This document shows, piece after piece, positions 1-5,642 of a stretch of 5,642 nucleotides of DNA (within the stretch, counting starts at the first letter, position 1; each line of letters starts with the position of its first letter). This DNA is from Deltaproteobacteria bacterium (GTDB lineage: Bacteria; Bdellovibrionota; FAC87; UBA2466), in NCBI GenBank assembly GCA_013205415.1, contig JABMMY010000251.1, forward strand, positions 1-5,642, written 5' to 3'. Below the pieces are notes generated by a model. That model was not told the origin of the DNA. It searched no databases and worked only from the letters and a program-made list of their open reading frames with translations. Made by a program: the position numbers and the translations under genes.

Positions 1-2
1 AT

Positions 3-623
3 TCAGCACCACCTATAGAGGAATTAAAACCGGCGAAACAGGGAATGCCAGCTATTCCCTCTATTGAGAACACACCCGCAAAAAAACAGAAAAAAGAGAA
101 TCGCTATTTTGGAACCGATAAGGATCCAAGAATTGATGCCGGAATATTTCATGTGGCCTTTGCCGCTGGTGGAAATTTTTATATTGAGCCAAAACTAGAT
201 GCCACAACTAAGGCACCCATTGGAGAATACTTTAATGACTTTGGTTTTCAGGGAGGCGTTTTTTTCGATTACGACTATTCAGAGATGACTGAAAATATTC
301 CACTCATGCTCAGAGGCTTTGTAGGTTATAAATATATATTAAATTCTGTGCACGTTTTTGATGTCGAAGGAATGGTCCGTAGAATGTGGCGATTTTCAGA
401 GAACGCCTCTTTTGGTCTAGGTGCAGGAGTGAGTACTGCCGCTTGGTATCGTTCTTTGACAGCCAATTCTCCGTATGAAGAAACCATTTTTCTTCCAAGT
501 ATAGTTATTGAAACCGGATTTGAATTTAATCCCTTCATGGTTGAGCTCAAATGGCTTGTGAATCGTTTAGGAAATGACACTAGTATCAGTGGGTTAGAAT
601 TCATGTTTGGAGTTAGACTTTAA
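3..623 (+). CDS. Putative outer-membrane beta-barrel protein, C-terminal part (5' end outside window)
   Basis: The frame is open from the first complete codon of the window, so the gene almost certainly begins upstream; the ATG at 45 is just an internal Met (no Shine-Dalgarno before it). The visible 207 residues start with a Pro/Lys/Glu-rich linker (about residues 1-34, with PAKQ and PAKKQKK-like runs). About 170 residues follow with alternating hydrophobic/polar stretches rich in Gly, Phe and Tyr (for example AGGNFYIEP, GFQGGVFFDYDY, FGLGAGVSTAAWY, FMVELKWLV). The chain ends FMFGVRL. This pattern suggests amphipathic beta-strands of an outer-membrane barrel with a C-terminal aromatic-containing strand, though the last residue is Leu rather than the usual Phe. 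The basic linker could be a periplasmic spacer between an unseen N-terminal domain and the barrel. I do not recognise a specific family. It ends 114 bp before the kinase gene and has no evident functional tie to it. Confidence is high for coding, low for the barrel assignment. Confidence 0.72.
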   Translation, partial: SAPPIEELKPAKQGMPAIPSIENTPAKKQKKENRYFGTDKDPRIDAGIFHVAFAAGGNFYIEPKLDATTKAPIGEYFNDFGFQGGVFFDYDYSEMTENIPLMLRGFVGYKYILNSVHVFDVEGMVRRMWRFSENASFGLGAGVSTAAWYRSLTANSPYEETIFLPSIVIETGFEFNPFMVELKWLVNRLGNDTSISGLEFMFGVRL

Positions 624-701
624 AGCTGCCCTCTTATTTACACTTAACCTACACCCCTTTAGCCCTGCTTAGGTACAGCGGCGAAATTAATAATCCTCCA
701 G

Positions 702-729
702 TTGTTTTCATCTCTGTTTTTGCTATGAT
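702..729 (+). promoter_or_regulatory. Candidate sigma-70-type extended -10 promoter of the sensor kinase gene
   Basis: There is a TATGAT hexamer at 724-729 preceded by TG at 721-722 (extended -10, TGCTATGAT). A weak -35 TTGTTT lies at 702-707, with a 16-nt spacer. Transcription would be expected to begin about 7 nt past the -10, at roughly 735-738, which falls on or next to the kinase ATG at 738. The -35 matches the consensus at only three positions, so recognition would lean on the extended -10. The rest of the 624-737 gap shows no clear terminator hairpin for the upstream gene. Confidence 0.5.
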
Positions 730-737
730 GCGCCGCC

Positions 738-2516
738 ATGATTAAGTTTAACCTCATTCTCAGGCTAGCCGTTTGTGTGATCCTGATTTTTTTGCCCTTC
801 GGTAATTTAGATGAATGGCTTTACGACCAATTTTTTAAACTACGAGGAACTAAAAAAAATGAAACCGAAATTGTTTTAATTCGTGTCAGCGACGCCAAAA
901 TTTTTCAACTTTTACAACAGGAGAGATCCACATTCCCCACGAATACTTTAGCCATTGAACAGGGCAATTTATCTCTCTGGCTCCGTCCTTTTTACTTAAA
1001 AATGCTCAAAAAATTAGAACCTTCCTCCCCCAAGCTTTTAGTCTTTACACAATTTTATGATTGGGTGGATTACCGAACTCCCTTCGAGCTCCCTATTAAA
1101 AACATGGTATTTTCAGGAACTATCAATGATGAAAACCGGCTCATTCCTCCATCCAGACTTACTTTAGGAGATAATTACGGCTTCAATAATTTATTTCCAG
1201 ATACCGATAATATTATTCGACAGAGCTATCTTTTTTATTCTTATGGAACCTCCCTTGCTTTAGCAGTGCAAAAGGCTTTGAGCACAGCTCCAATTAATCG
1301 CAATTTAGTGGAACCGCTTCGAATCGATTTTCGGGGTCCTGCGGGAACCTATCCCAACTATAATGCCTCCGACCTATTTAATAGCGAGCCAATTAACTCT
1401 GAAGTTTTCAAAAACAAAATTATTCTTGTAGGAAAAGAGGGCTCCCCCTCTTCCGACTTCAATACACCCATGGGTAAGATGTCGAGGCTAGAGATTCAGG
1501 CTAATATTATTGATACCTTCATTAATCATCATGAGATTAAACTATTACCTAGGTCCTATAGTTTAATTAGTGCCACCGTTTCACTCGCTATTTCCGTTTT
1601 TATTATTCTTTATTATCCCTTAACTTTAGCTTGGATTATTTTAGTCATTTTCTGTTTTCTTATTGCGACTACAGAGCTTTTTTTGTTCTCTGAACTACAA
1701 CTTTGGCTTGGCTTTTCAAATGTCATTGCAACGGTCATGGGGACTCACTTAATCCTATTAGGATATAAACTAAGAAGACAAGAGGAGTCACAATGGCTTC
1801 TAGAGCAGGAGGCGAAAAACTTTAAAGAGCTTGATCAATTTAAAAATAATTTTATCTCCCTGTTCAGCCACGATCTAAAAACCCCCATAGCAAAAATAAA
1901 AGCTATTACCCATCGCCTCATGACTGAGAATAAAGATCTGACTAATGACGTCTCAGATTCTCTAAAGGGAATCGATAGAACCAGCGGTGATCTATCCAGA
2001 CTTATTTCCGATATTTTAAAAATTACACGATTAGAATCGATGTCGCTTCAGGCCTCAAAAGAGGTTATCGATTTAAATAGATTAGTTGAAACGAGTGTTT
2101 CAGATTTAACATTTCTAGCCGATGAAAAAAAAATAGAGCTGAAAATGGATTTAGAACCCCTCTTTTCTATTGAAGGTGATTCCAAACTGATTCAAGAGGT
2201 GATTACTAACCTAATTGAAAATGCGATTAAATATAGCAATCAAAATTCTTCCGTTACCATTCGCACCGAAGAAACTAAGACCTCAGTTTTAGTTTCTGTA
2301 AGAGACTCCGGAATTGGAATTTCAAAAGAGGATCTTCCAAGGGTCACAGAAAAGTTTTTTAGATCTCCTAGTGTACTTGAGCAAAGTCAGGGCACCGGAC
2401 TGGGACTCTACCTAGCCAACTATTTTGTCCAACTTCATCAAGGCAACTTGAAAATCGAAAGTGAAAAAGGCCAAGGAACCACAGTTACCTTTTCACTTCC
2501 TATTCACTCTAAATAG
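738..2516 (+). CDS. CHASE2-domain sensor histidine kinase
   Basis: Membrane sensor kinase of 592 residues, probably autophosphorylating on His and passing the phosphate to a response regulator, most likely the one encoded next. Order: N-terminal membrane helix (about 5-22); periplasmic CHASE2 domain (about 25-268), with typical elements GFNNLFPDTDNIIRQS, IDFRGPAGTYPNYNASDLF, KIILVG and LEIQANIIDTFI; three closely spaced membrane helices (about 274-343); a short charged, probably coiled-coil, linker (345-370); HisKA with H-box SHDLKTPI, phosphoacceptor H378; and HATPase_c with N-box NLIENAIKYS (N491, N495), G1 DSGIGI (523-528), F-box KFF and G2 GTGLGL (552-557). All catalytic motifs are intact. 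The N-terminal helix plus three-helix arrangement is standard for CHASE2 proteins, whose ligand is generally unknown. The start is firm: an in-frame TGA lies at 726-728 with no other start codon between. No Shine-Dalgarno precedes the ATG. The HisKA type resembles PhoR/ResE-like kinases more than NtrB. Confidence 0.95.
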   Translation: MIKFNLILRLAVCVILIFLPFGNLDEWLYDQFFKLRGTKKNETEIVLIRVSDAKIFQLLQQERSTFPTNTLAIEQGNLSLWLRPFYLKMLKKLEPSSPKLLVFTQFYDWVDYRTPFELPIKNMVFSGTINDENRLIPPSRLTLGDNYGFNNLFPDTDNIIRQSYLFYSYGTSLALAVQKALSTAPINRNLVEPLRIDFRGPAGTYPNYNASDLFNSEPINSEVFKNKIILVGKEGSPSSDFNTPMGKMSRLEIQANIIDTFINHHEIKLLPRSYSLISATVSLAISVFIILYYPLTLAWIILVIFCFLIATTELFLFSELQLWLGFSNVIATVMGTHLILLGYKLRRQEESQWLLEQEAKNFKELDQFKNNFISLFSHDLKTPIAKIKAITHRLMTENKDLTNDVSDSLKGIDRTSGDLSRLISDILKITRLESMSLQASKEVIDLNRLVETSVSDLTFLADEKKIELKMDLEPLFSIEGDSKLIQEVITNLIENAIKYSNQNSSVTIRTEETKTSVLVSVRDSGIGISKEDLPRVTEKFFRSPSVLEQSQGTGLGLYLANYFVQLHQGNLKIESEKGQGTTVTFSLPIHSK

Positions 2517-2603
2517 TCCATTTCAGGGATTTTTATCTGGGACACACCACTCATATTTCATTCATATATTCAGACCATTAGCCACCTATTGTAAGGCTAT
2601 ATA

Positions 2604-2631
2604 TTGTTTTATTTTTAGATTCTGTTATACC
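2604..2631 (+). promoter_or_regulatory. Candidate extended -10 promoter of the response regulator-kynA unit
   Basis: A -35-like TTGTTT at 2604-2609 is followed after 16 nt by TATACC at 2626-2631, with TG at 2623-2624 giving an extended -10 (TGTTATACC). The hexamer -35, the 16-nt spacer and the TGnTAT core are the same as in the candidate kinase promoter at 702-729. Expected transcription start is about 2638, leaving a 5' leader of roughly 49 nt before the regulator ATG. The 170-bp gap 2517-2686 otherwise shows no clear intrinsic terminator, so read-through from the kinase gene is also possible. Confidence 0.42.
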
Positions 2632-2649
2632 TCGCTCACCTTTTTTCAG

Positions 2650-2679
2650 AGGTAACAAGGCTACCTGTCCGGGGGGGTA
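2650..2679 (+). promoter_or_regulatory. Possible alternative leader hairpins before the response regulator start
   Basis: In the leader, AGGTA (2650-2654) can pair with TACCT (2662-2666) around a 7-nt loop. TACC (2662-2665) can instead pair with GGTA (2676-2679) around a 10-nt loop. The second pairing would cover the end of the G-run that serves as ribosome-binding site, so the two folds are mutually exclusive. Stems are only 4-5 bp, so both may be too weak to matter; this is a structural possibility only. Confidence 0.2.
2671..2678 (+). promoter_or_regulatory. Unusual poly-G ribosome-binding site of the response regulator
   Basis: A run of seven G followed by T (2671-2678) ends 8 nt before the ATG at 2687, the right place for a Shine-Dalgarno. 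GGGGGT can pair with the ACCUCC end of 16S rRNA if one G sits opposite U as a wobble. No better purine-rich site lies closer. Such a homopolymer G-tract is unusual in this AT-rich sequence and is a potential slippage site. Confidence 0.45.
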
Positions 2680-2686
2680 CCGAAAC

Positions 2687-4096
2687 ATGTATTCTATTTT
2701 AGTTGTTGATGATGAGGAATCGCTAAGAAAACAGGTCGTAAGTCTGCTCACTGCCAAGGGTTATCACGTTGATGAAGCCTGCGATGGAATGGAGGCGGCC
2801 CAAAAGATTTCGCAGACCTCCTATGCGCTAGTTCTCTGTGATATTAGAATGCCTCGCCTTACCGGATTGGAACTATTAAAACATATTCGCGACCATGAAT
2901 ACGCTATTACAGTGGCTTTGATTACCGCTCACGCCAATGTCAAAGATGCCGTAGAGGCAATGAGAGATGGCGCCTTTGACTATATTGAAAAACCCATTAA
3001 TGAGTTGGTGCTTCTTGATGTGGTGGCCAAGGCAAAACAGGCCCATGATCTTATTCATAGATTAAGTCTTTCGGCTCCAATGTTGAACCCTGGAGAGGGA
3101 CGAGAATGTATTGGACAAAGTAGAGAGATGAAACGTATTTTTCAGCTGGTAGAAAAACTAACCCGCGTCAACACTTCGGTCTTAATTCGTGGAGAAAATG
3201 GAACAGGAAAAGAATTAGTCGCTAAAGCCATTCACTTTAATAGCCCAAGAAAAGAGGGGCCCTTTGTCGCAGTAAACTGTGCAGCTATTCCTGAGAATTT
3301 AATTGAGAGCGAACTATTCGGACACGAAAAAGGGGCCTTTACAGGTGCCGACCAAAGACACATTGGAAAGTTTCAATACGCAGCCAAAGGAACACTTTTT
3401 CTAGATGAGATTGGCGATACTAGCCCTGCGACACAGGTAAAGCTTTTAAGGGTATTGCAAGACCATACCTTCACCCCCGTAGGAAGTGCTAGAGAGGTGA
3501 AATCGGATGTTAGGATTATTGCAGCCACTAACCGTGATCTTGAAAAGATGATTCGAGAGGGAAAATTCAGAGAGGACCTTTATTATAGACTTAACGTCAT
3601 GCCGATATTTTTACCCCCTTTAAGAGAACGTAAAGATGACATTACCGGCCTGGTAAATCATTTTATCGATAAGTTCAATCAATTGCATGGTTCCCATATC
3701 GAGTCTATAGCTCCTGAAGCACTGACGGCCCTAGAAAGTTTTCGTTGGCCAGGAAATATTCGTGAACTTGAAAATGCGATCGAGCATGGATTTGTTGTGG
3801 AAACCTCCCCTGTTTTAACTTTGGCGAGTTTGCCCTTAGAAATTAGAAAGGCCTCAAGAAAATCGATTTCCCTCAACCTAAAAAATACGCTACAACTGAC
3901 TGGATTAGATTGGGAAACGGGCAAAGAGAGTTTCGAAAAGGAATTTATTTTTCAGGCCCTAAAGAAAAATAGTGGGCGAATTAATTTAACGGCTGAAATT
4001 TCAAATATCCCAAAGAACACTCTACTTAGAAAAATAAAAAAATATAACATCAATCCTCGTGAATTCGGGGGCGCGGAAGGCAACATTGAATCCTAA
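2687..4096 (+). CDS. NtrC-family sigma-54-dependent response regulator
   Basis: Response regulator of 469 residues that activates transcription by sigma-54 RNA polymerase when phosphorylated. Receiver domain (about 1-120): acidic pair D8/D9, phosphoacceptor D52 (in LCDIRMP), T80 and K102 (EKP). AAA+ domain (about 142-365): Walker A GENGTGKE (169-176), intact sigma-54 contact loop GAFTGA (216-221), Walker B LFLDEI (237-242), arginine-finger region FREDLYYRLNV (294-304) and WPGNIREL (354-361). C-terminal Fis-type helix-turn-helix (about 415-458) ending in TLLRKIKKY. Length and order are standard, with nothing missing. The probable partner is the CHASE2 kinase 170 bp upstream on the same strand. 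The 3' end overlaps the start of kynA by 11 nt, so the two are almost certainly co-transcribed and probably translationally coupled. Its target promoters are unknown; I found no convincing -24/-12 element in this window by eye. Confidence 0.96.
   Translation: MYSILVVDDEESLRKQVVSLLTAKGYHVDEACDGMEAAQKISQTSYALVLCDIRMPRLTGLELLKHIRDHEYAITVALITAHANVKDAVEAMRDGAFDYIEKPINELVLLDVVAKAKQAHDLIHRLSLSAPMLNPGEGRECIGQSREMKRIFQLVEKLTRVNTSVLIRGENGTGKELVAKAIHFNSPRKEGPFVAVNCAAIPENLIESELFGHEKGAFTGADQRHIGKFQYAAKGTLFLDEIGDTSPATQVKLLRVLQDHTFTPVGSAREVKSDVRIIAATNRDLEKMIREGKFREDLYYRLNVMPIFLPPLRERKDDITGLVNHFIDKFNQLHGSHIESIAPEALTALESFRWPGNIRELENAIEHGFVVETSPVLTLASLPLEIRKASRKSISLNLKNTLQLTGLDWETGKESFEKEFIFQALKKNSGRINLTAEISNIPKNTLLRKIKKYNINPREFGGAEGNIES
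4075..4080 (+). promoter_or_regulatory. Ribosome-binding site deciding the kynA start
   Basis: GGAAGG lies 5 nt before a TTG codon at 4086, inside the last codons of the regulator gene. The other in-frame candidate, GTG at 4059, is preceded by pyrimidine-rich sequence (caatcctc) with no Shine-Dalgarno. This favours TTG at 4086. Confidence 0.6.
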
Positions 4097-4874
4097 AATT
4101 CCATTAAATGACAAAGGGCTGACCTACTCCTCTTACCTAAAGGTAAAAGAGTTGATTTCACTACAAAAGCCGCTAACCACACCAGTCGCTCATGATGAGT
4201 TGCTGTTTATTGTGATACATCAAGTCTATGAGCTCTGGTTCAAGTTAACTATCTTTGAACTTAAATCTCTTATAGCCAATTTAGACCAAGATAATCTCAT
4301 TCAAAGTTTTCATATTTTAAAAAGGGTTTCGGAAATATTTAAGGTCTTGGTTCAACAATTAGATATTCTTGAAACGATGACACCCACCGATTTCAATAAG
4401 TTTCGAGACAATCTAAATCCTGCTAGTGGTTTTCAAAGTCTGCAGTTTCGAGAATTAGAGATTATTTCAGGCGCTAATATCGCAGATTACCAAAGGTTTG
4501 CCACCCTGGAACCTGAGTGGATGTCGAACCTCTCACAATTAACAACTGCAGGAAATTTGCCCCAGTCCTTCAAAAATTTTCTGCTAAAGAGAAACTTAAT
4601 TAGCGATCAAAGCCATGAAAATATTCTTGCCGGGCTATTAGAAATTTACAGAAACCCAAAACATCAACAGGTTCAAACCTTGTGCGAAGCTTTAATTGGC
4701 TATGATGAGCAACTTTCGCTTTGGCGATTCCGTCATGTCCAGATGGTGGAAAGAATGATCGGAATGAAAAAAGGAACAGGCGGTTCTCTAGGCGTTTCCT
4801 ATCTAGCGCAGACATTGAGCAAACGATTTTTTCCAGAACTATGGGAATTAAGAACCCATCTTTCTAATGATTAA
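4086..4874 (+). CDS. kynA: Tryptophan 2,3-dioxygenase
   Basis: Cytosolic haem enzyme that opens the indole ring of L-tryptophan with O2 to give N-formylkynurenine, first step of the kynurenine pathway. From the TTG start it has 262 residues, slightly short for bacterial members because of a brief N-terminus. Family signatures are intact: LTYSSYL (Y14), HDELLFIVIHQVYELWFKL with distal haem-pocket H45 and F41, FRDNLNPASGFQSLQFRELE with substrate-binding R107 and S114, and RFRHVQMVERMIGMKKGTGGSLGVSYL with proximal haem ligand H217 and T231. The spacing H45-R107-S114 equals that of H55-R117-S124 in the Xanthomonas enzyme, as I recall it. TTG at 4086 is preferred over GTG at 4059 (which would add 9 residues) because GGAAGG sits just upstream of the TTG. 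The start overlaps the regulator stop (4094-4096), implying translational coupling. Function is firm; the start is moderately sure. Confidence 0.95.
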   Translation: MNPKIPLNDKGLTYSSYLKVKELISLQKPLTTPVAHDELLFIVIHQVYELWFKLTIFELKSLIANLDQDNLIQSFHILKRVSEIFKVLVQQLDILETMTPTDFNKFRDNLNPASGFQSLQFRELEIISGANIADYQRFATLEPEWMSNLSQLTTAGNLPQSFKNFLLKRNLISDQSHENILAGLLEIYRNPKHQQVQTLCEALIGYDEQLSLWRFRHVQMVERMIGMKKGTGGSLGVSYLAQTLSKRFFPELWELRTHLSND

Positions 4875-4886
4875 TTAAATTCAGAC

Positions 4887-4918
4887 GGGCTCTTAAGTCC
4901 TGTTCTTCCTTGTTTATT
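4887..4918 (+). terminator. Weak possible intrinsic terminator after kynA
   Basis: A short stem pairs 4887-4891 (GGGCT) with 4896-4900 (AGTCC), including one G-U pair and a 4-nt loop. It is followed by a T-rich tract (TGTTCTTCCTTGTTTA). It sits 13 nt past the kynA stop in the 52-bp gap between convergent genes, where a terminator is expected. The stem is short and the T-tract interrupted, so it would be weak. Confidence 0.35.
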
Positions 4919-4926
4919 TGAGAACT

Positions 4927-5547
4927 CTATCCATTCGAAAACAAAATAGCCCTAACAGGACTGGCGTCTGCGCCTTTTATTTTAAGAGGAATCGCAGAAA
5001 GATAATAGATACCCTCATTAACGTTAGAAAGATCGATACCTTCTAATATACGCATCTGCCACTTAAAGGTTGCGTGATGGGCAGCCAGTTCTTTCGAAGA
5101 AAAATAATCTATCGACGGAGTGTCTATTCCAACCAGTATTACCCCCTGCTCTCCTAAATACTCAATCGCCTCCTGTGAAAAGCTTACAAAATCTTCATTA
5201 AAAAATTTAGGGTCTGGAAATGATCCTGTTTTTACCAATATTCTTTTAGCCACTAGTTTAATACTCTGTAGGTCTGCCTTTTCAATTAGAGTGGCTCGCT
5301 TTTTATTTATAGAAATCACCTGGCAACTGCCACAATAGGGTTCCAGGGATTGACTCTCTATTCCACTGTCATTTTTTTCAAAGTGATTGATAGCGTCGGT
5401 ATGGGCTCCCACATGAAGAGTCGTTTCAATGCTCGATAACGTTAAATGATTACCCTTTTGCGTATCAAGAGAAATACTACGAGAAAACTTGATGTCACCG
5501 GGCCATACGGCAATCGCTTCACTTAATTCCGGACTAATATCCCACAT
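4927..5547 (-). CDS. kynB: Kynurenine formamidase (arylformamidase), possibly with an N-terminal extension
   Basis: Metal-dependent hydrolase of the cyclase family that converts N-formyl-L-kynurenine to kynurenine and formate, the step after KynA. From the ATG at 5547 it has 206 residues, close to the usual bacterial KynB length of roughly 205-215. It opens with the family hallmark WDISPELSEAIAVWPGD. The metal/catalytic motif HVGAHTDAINH gives H45, H49 and D51 as metal ligands and H55 as probable catalytic His. Further family-like parts are GIDTPSID (140-147), AAHHATF with H157 or H158, ILEGIDL with E169, and the terminal GADASPVRAILF. It converges on kynA, with 52 bp between stops. The ATG has no Shine-Dalgarno, and the same frame stays open for 31 further codons to the window edge, so the true start could lie upstream or outside the window. 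Function is firm; the start is uncertain. Confidence 0.92.
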   Translation of the reverse strand: MWDISPELSEAIAVWPGDIKFSRSISLDTQKGNHLTLSSIETTLHVGAHTDAINHFEKNDSGIESQSLEPYCGSCQVISINKKRATLIEKADLQSIKLVAKRILVKTGSFPDPKFFNEDFVSFSQEAIEYLGEQGVILVGIDTPSIDYFSSKELAAHHATFKWQMRILEGIDLSNVNEGIYYLSAIPLKIKGADASPVRAILFSNG

Positions 5548-5642
5548 CTCAAAACTTTTATTCTTAAAAGGCCGATAGAAATACTTAATAGAGTGGCCCG
5601 GGGATAGATCATCAATTGGAATTAAACCGATCTCCTTTAAGA
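5548..5642 (-). other. Open in-frame sequence upstream of the kynB ATG; possible N-terminal extension or fused domain
   Basis: Reading the kynB frame backwards from 5547 gives 31 sense codons with no stop up to the window edge. The encoded peptide looks protein-like (it includes IGLIPIDDLSPGHSIKYFYR and ends NKSFE before MWDIS). There is no ATG, GTG or TTG in this frame here. A strong Shine-Dalgarno-like AAAGGAGA lies at 5631-5638 on the - strand, with an in-frame ATT at 5620-5622 about 9 nt downstream. The other two frames on this strand contain stops. I do not recognise the peptide. It could be the end of a domain fused to KynB, or an untranslated leader open by chance. Confidence 0.4.

Noticed and set aside
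725..745. Tiny ORF ATGATGCGCCGCCATGATTAA overlapping the kinase start, as a leader peptide
   Set aside because: It lies inside and just after the -10 element, so most of it would be upstream of the expected transcription start. It has no ribosome-binding site and is only 6 codons.
2551..2575. Imperfect tandem repeat TCATATTTCAT/TCATATATTCA
   Set aside because: It is short, imperfect and in AT-rich DNA; nothing supports it as an operator or repeat element.
2461..2655. 64-codon + strand ORF overlapping the kinase end
   Set aside because: It is out of frame with the kinase, has no ribosome-binding site and gives a low-complexity Phe/Tyr/His-rich translation of AT-rich intergenic DNA that includes the candidate promoter.
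2651..2686. GTAACAAGG plus TACC resembling the conserved 3' end region of 16S rRNA
   Set aside because: Only about 9 contiguous bases match and the flanking rRNA sequence is absent, so this is probably coincidence rather than an rRNA fragment.
2517..2686. A sigma-54 (-24/-12) promoter upstream of the regulator, suggesting autoregulation
   Set aside because: No GG-N10-GC element with reasonable TGGCAC/TTGC context was found by eye. The nearest, TGGGACAC around 2538, lacks a matching -12 element.
3679..3924. 81-codon - strand ORF inside the regulator gene
   Set aside because: It lies opposite the conserved AAA+ sensor II and linker coding region and shows no family motif; it is a shadow of the real gene.
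4059..4085. GTG at 4059 as the kynA start
   Set aside because: It has no Shine-Dalgarno and would add nine residues (a Gly/Ala/Arg/Lys-rich stretch) not needed by the family. TTG at 4086 has GGAAGG at good spacing. It cannot be fully excluded.

Overview
The window is AT-rich and gene-dense, with five protein-coding genes: four on the + strand and one converging from the right on the - strand. It looks like a chromosomal stretch of a Gram-negative bacterium. Evidence is the C-terminal part of an outer-membrane beta-barrel-like protein, a periplasmic CHASE2 sensor kinase and an NtrC-type sigma-54 activator. A predatory or Bdellovibrionota-like host would fit the mix, but that is only an impression and no marker gene here settles it. 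I see no mobile element, CRISPR array, tRNA or rRNA.

Layout: (1) 3-623 +, the 3' part of a gene whose start lies outside the window, with a Pro/Lys-rich linker followed by a putative beta-barrel. (2) 738-2516 +, a CHASE2 sensor histidine kinase preceded by an extended -10 promoter so close to the ATG that the mRNA may be leaderless. (3) 2687-4096 +, a full-length sigma-54-dependent response regulator (receiver, AAA+ with intact GAFTGA, Fis-type HTH). Its own candidate promoter shares -35 sequence and spacing with the kinase promoter, and its ribosome-binding site is an unusual run of seven G. (4) 4086-4874 +, tryptophan 2,3-dioxygenase (kynA), starting inside the end of the regulator gene. 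(5) 4927-5547 -, kynurenine formamidase (kynB), converging on kynA with 52 bp between stop codons; its reading frame stays open upstream to the window edge.

The last two enzymes catalyse consecutive steps: L-tryptophan to N-formylkynurenine (KynA), then to kynurenine and formate (KynB). The kinase and regulator form a probable two-component pair. The overlap of the regulator gene with kynA ties this signalling pair to tryptophan catabolism, at least by co-transcription. Whether the regulator controls kyn genes is an inference: I found no convincing -24/-12 promoter by eye inside the window. Kynureninase (kynU) is not in the window. The most notable points are the regulator-kynA coupling, the matched kinase and regulator promoters, the possibly leaderless kinase mRNA, the poly-G ribosome-binding site, and the unexplained in-frame extension of kynB.
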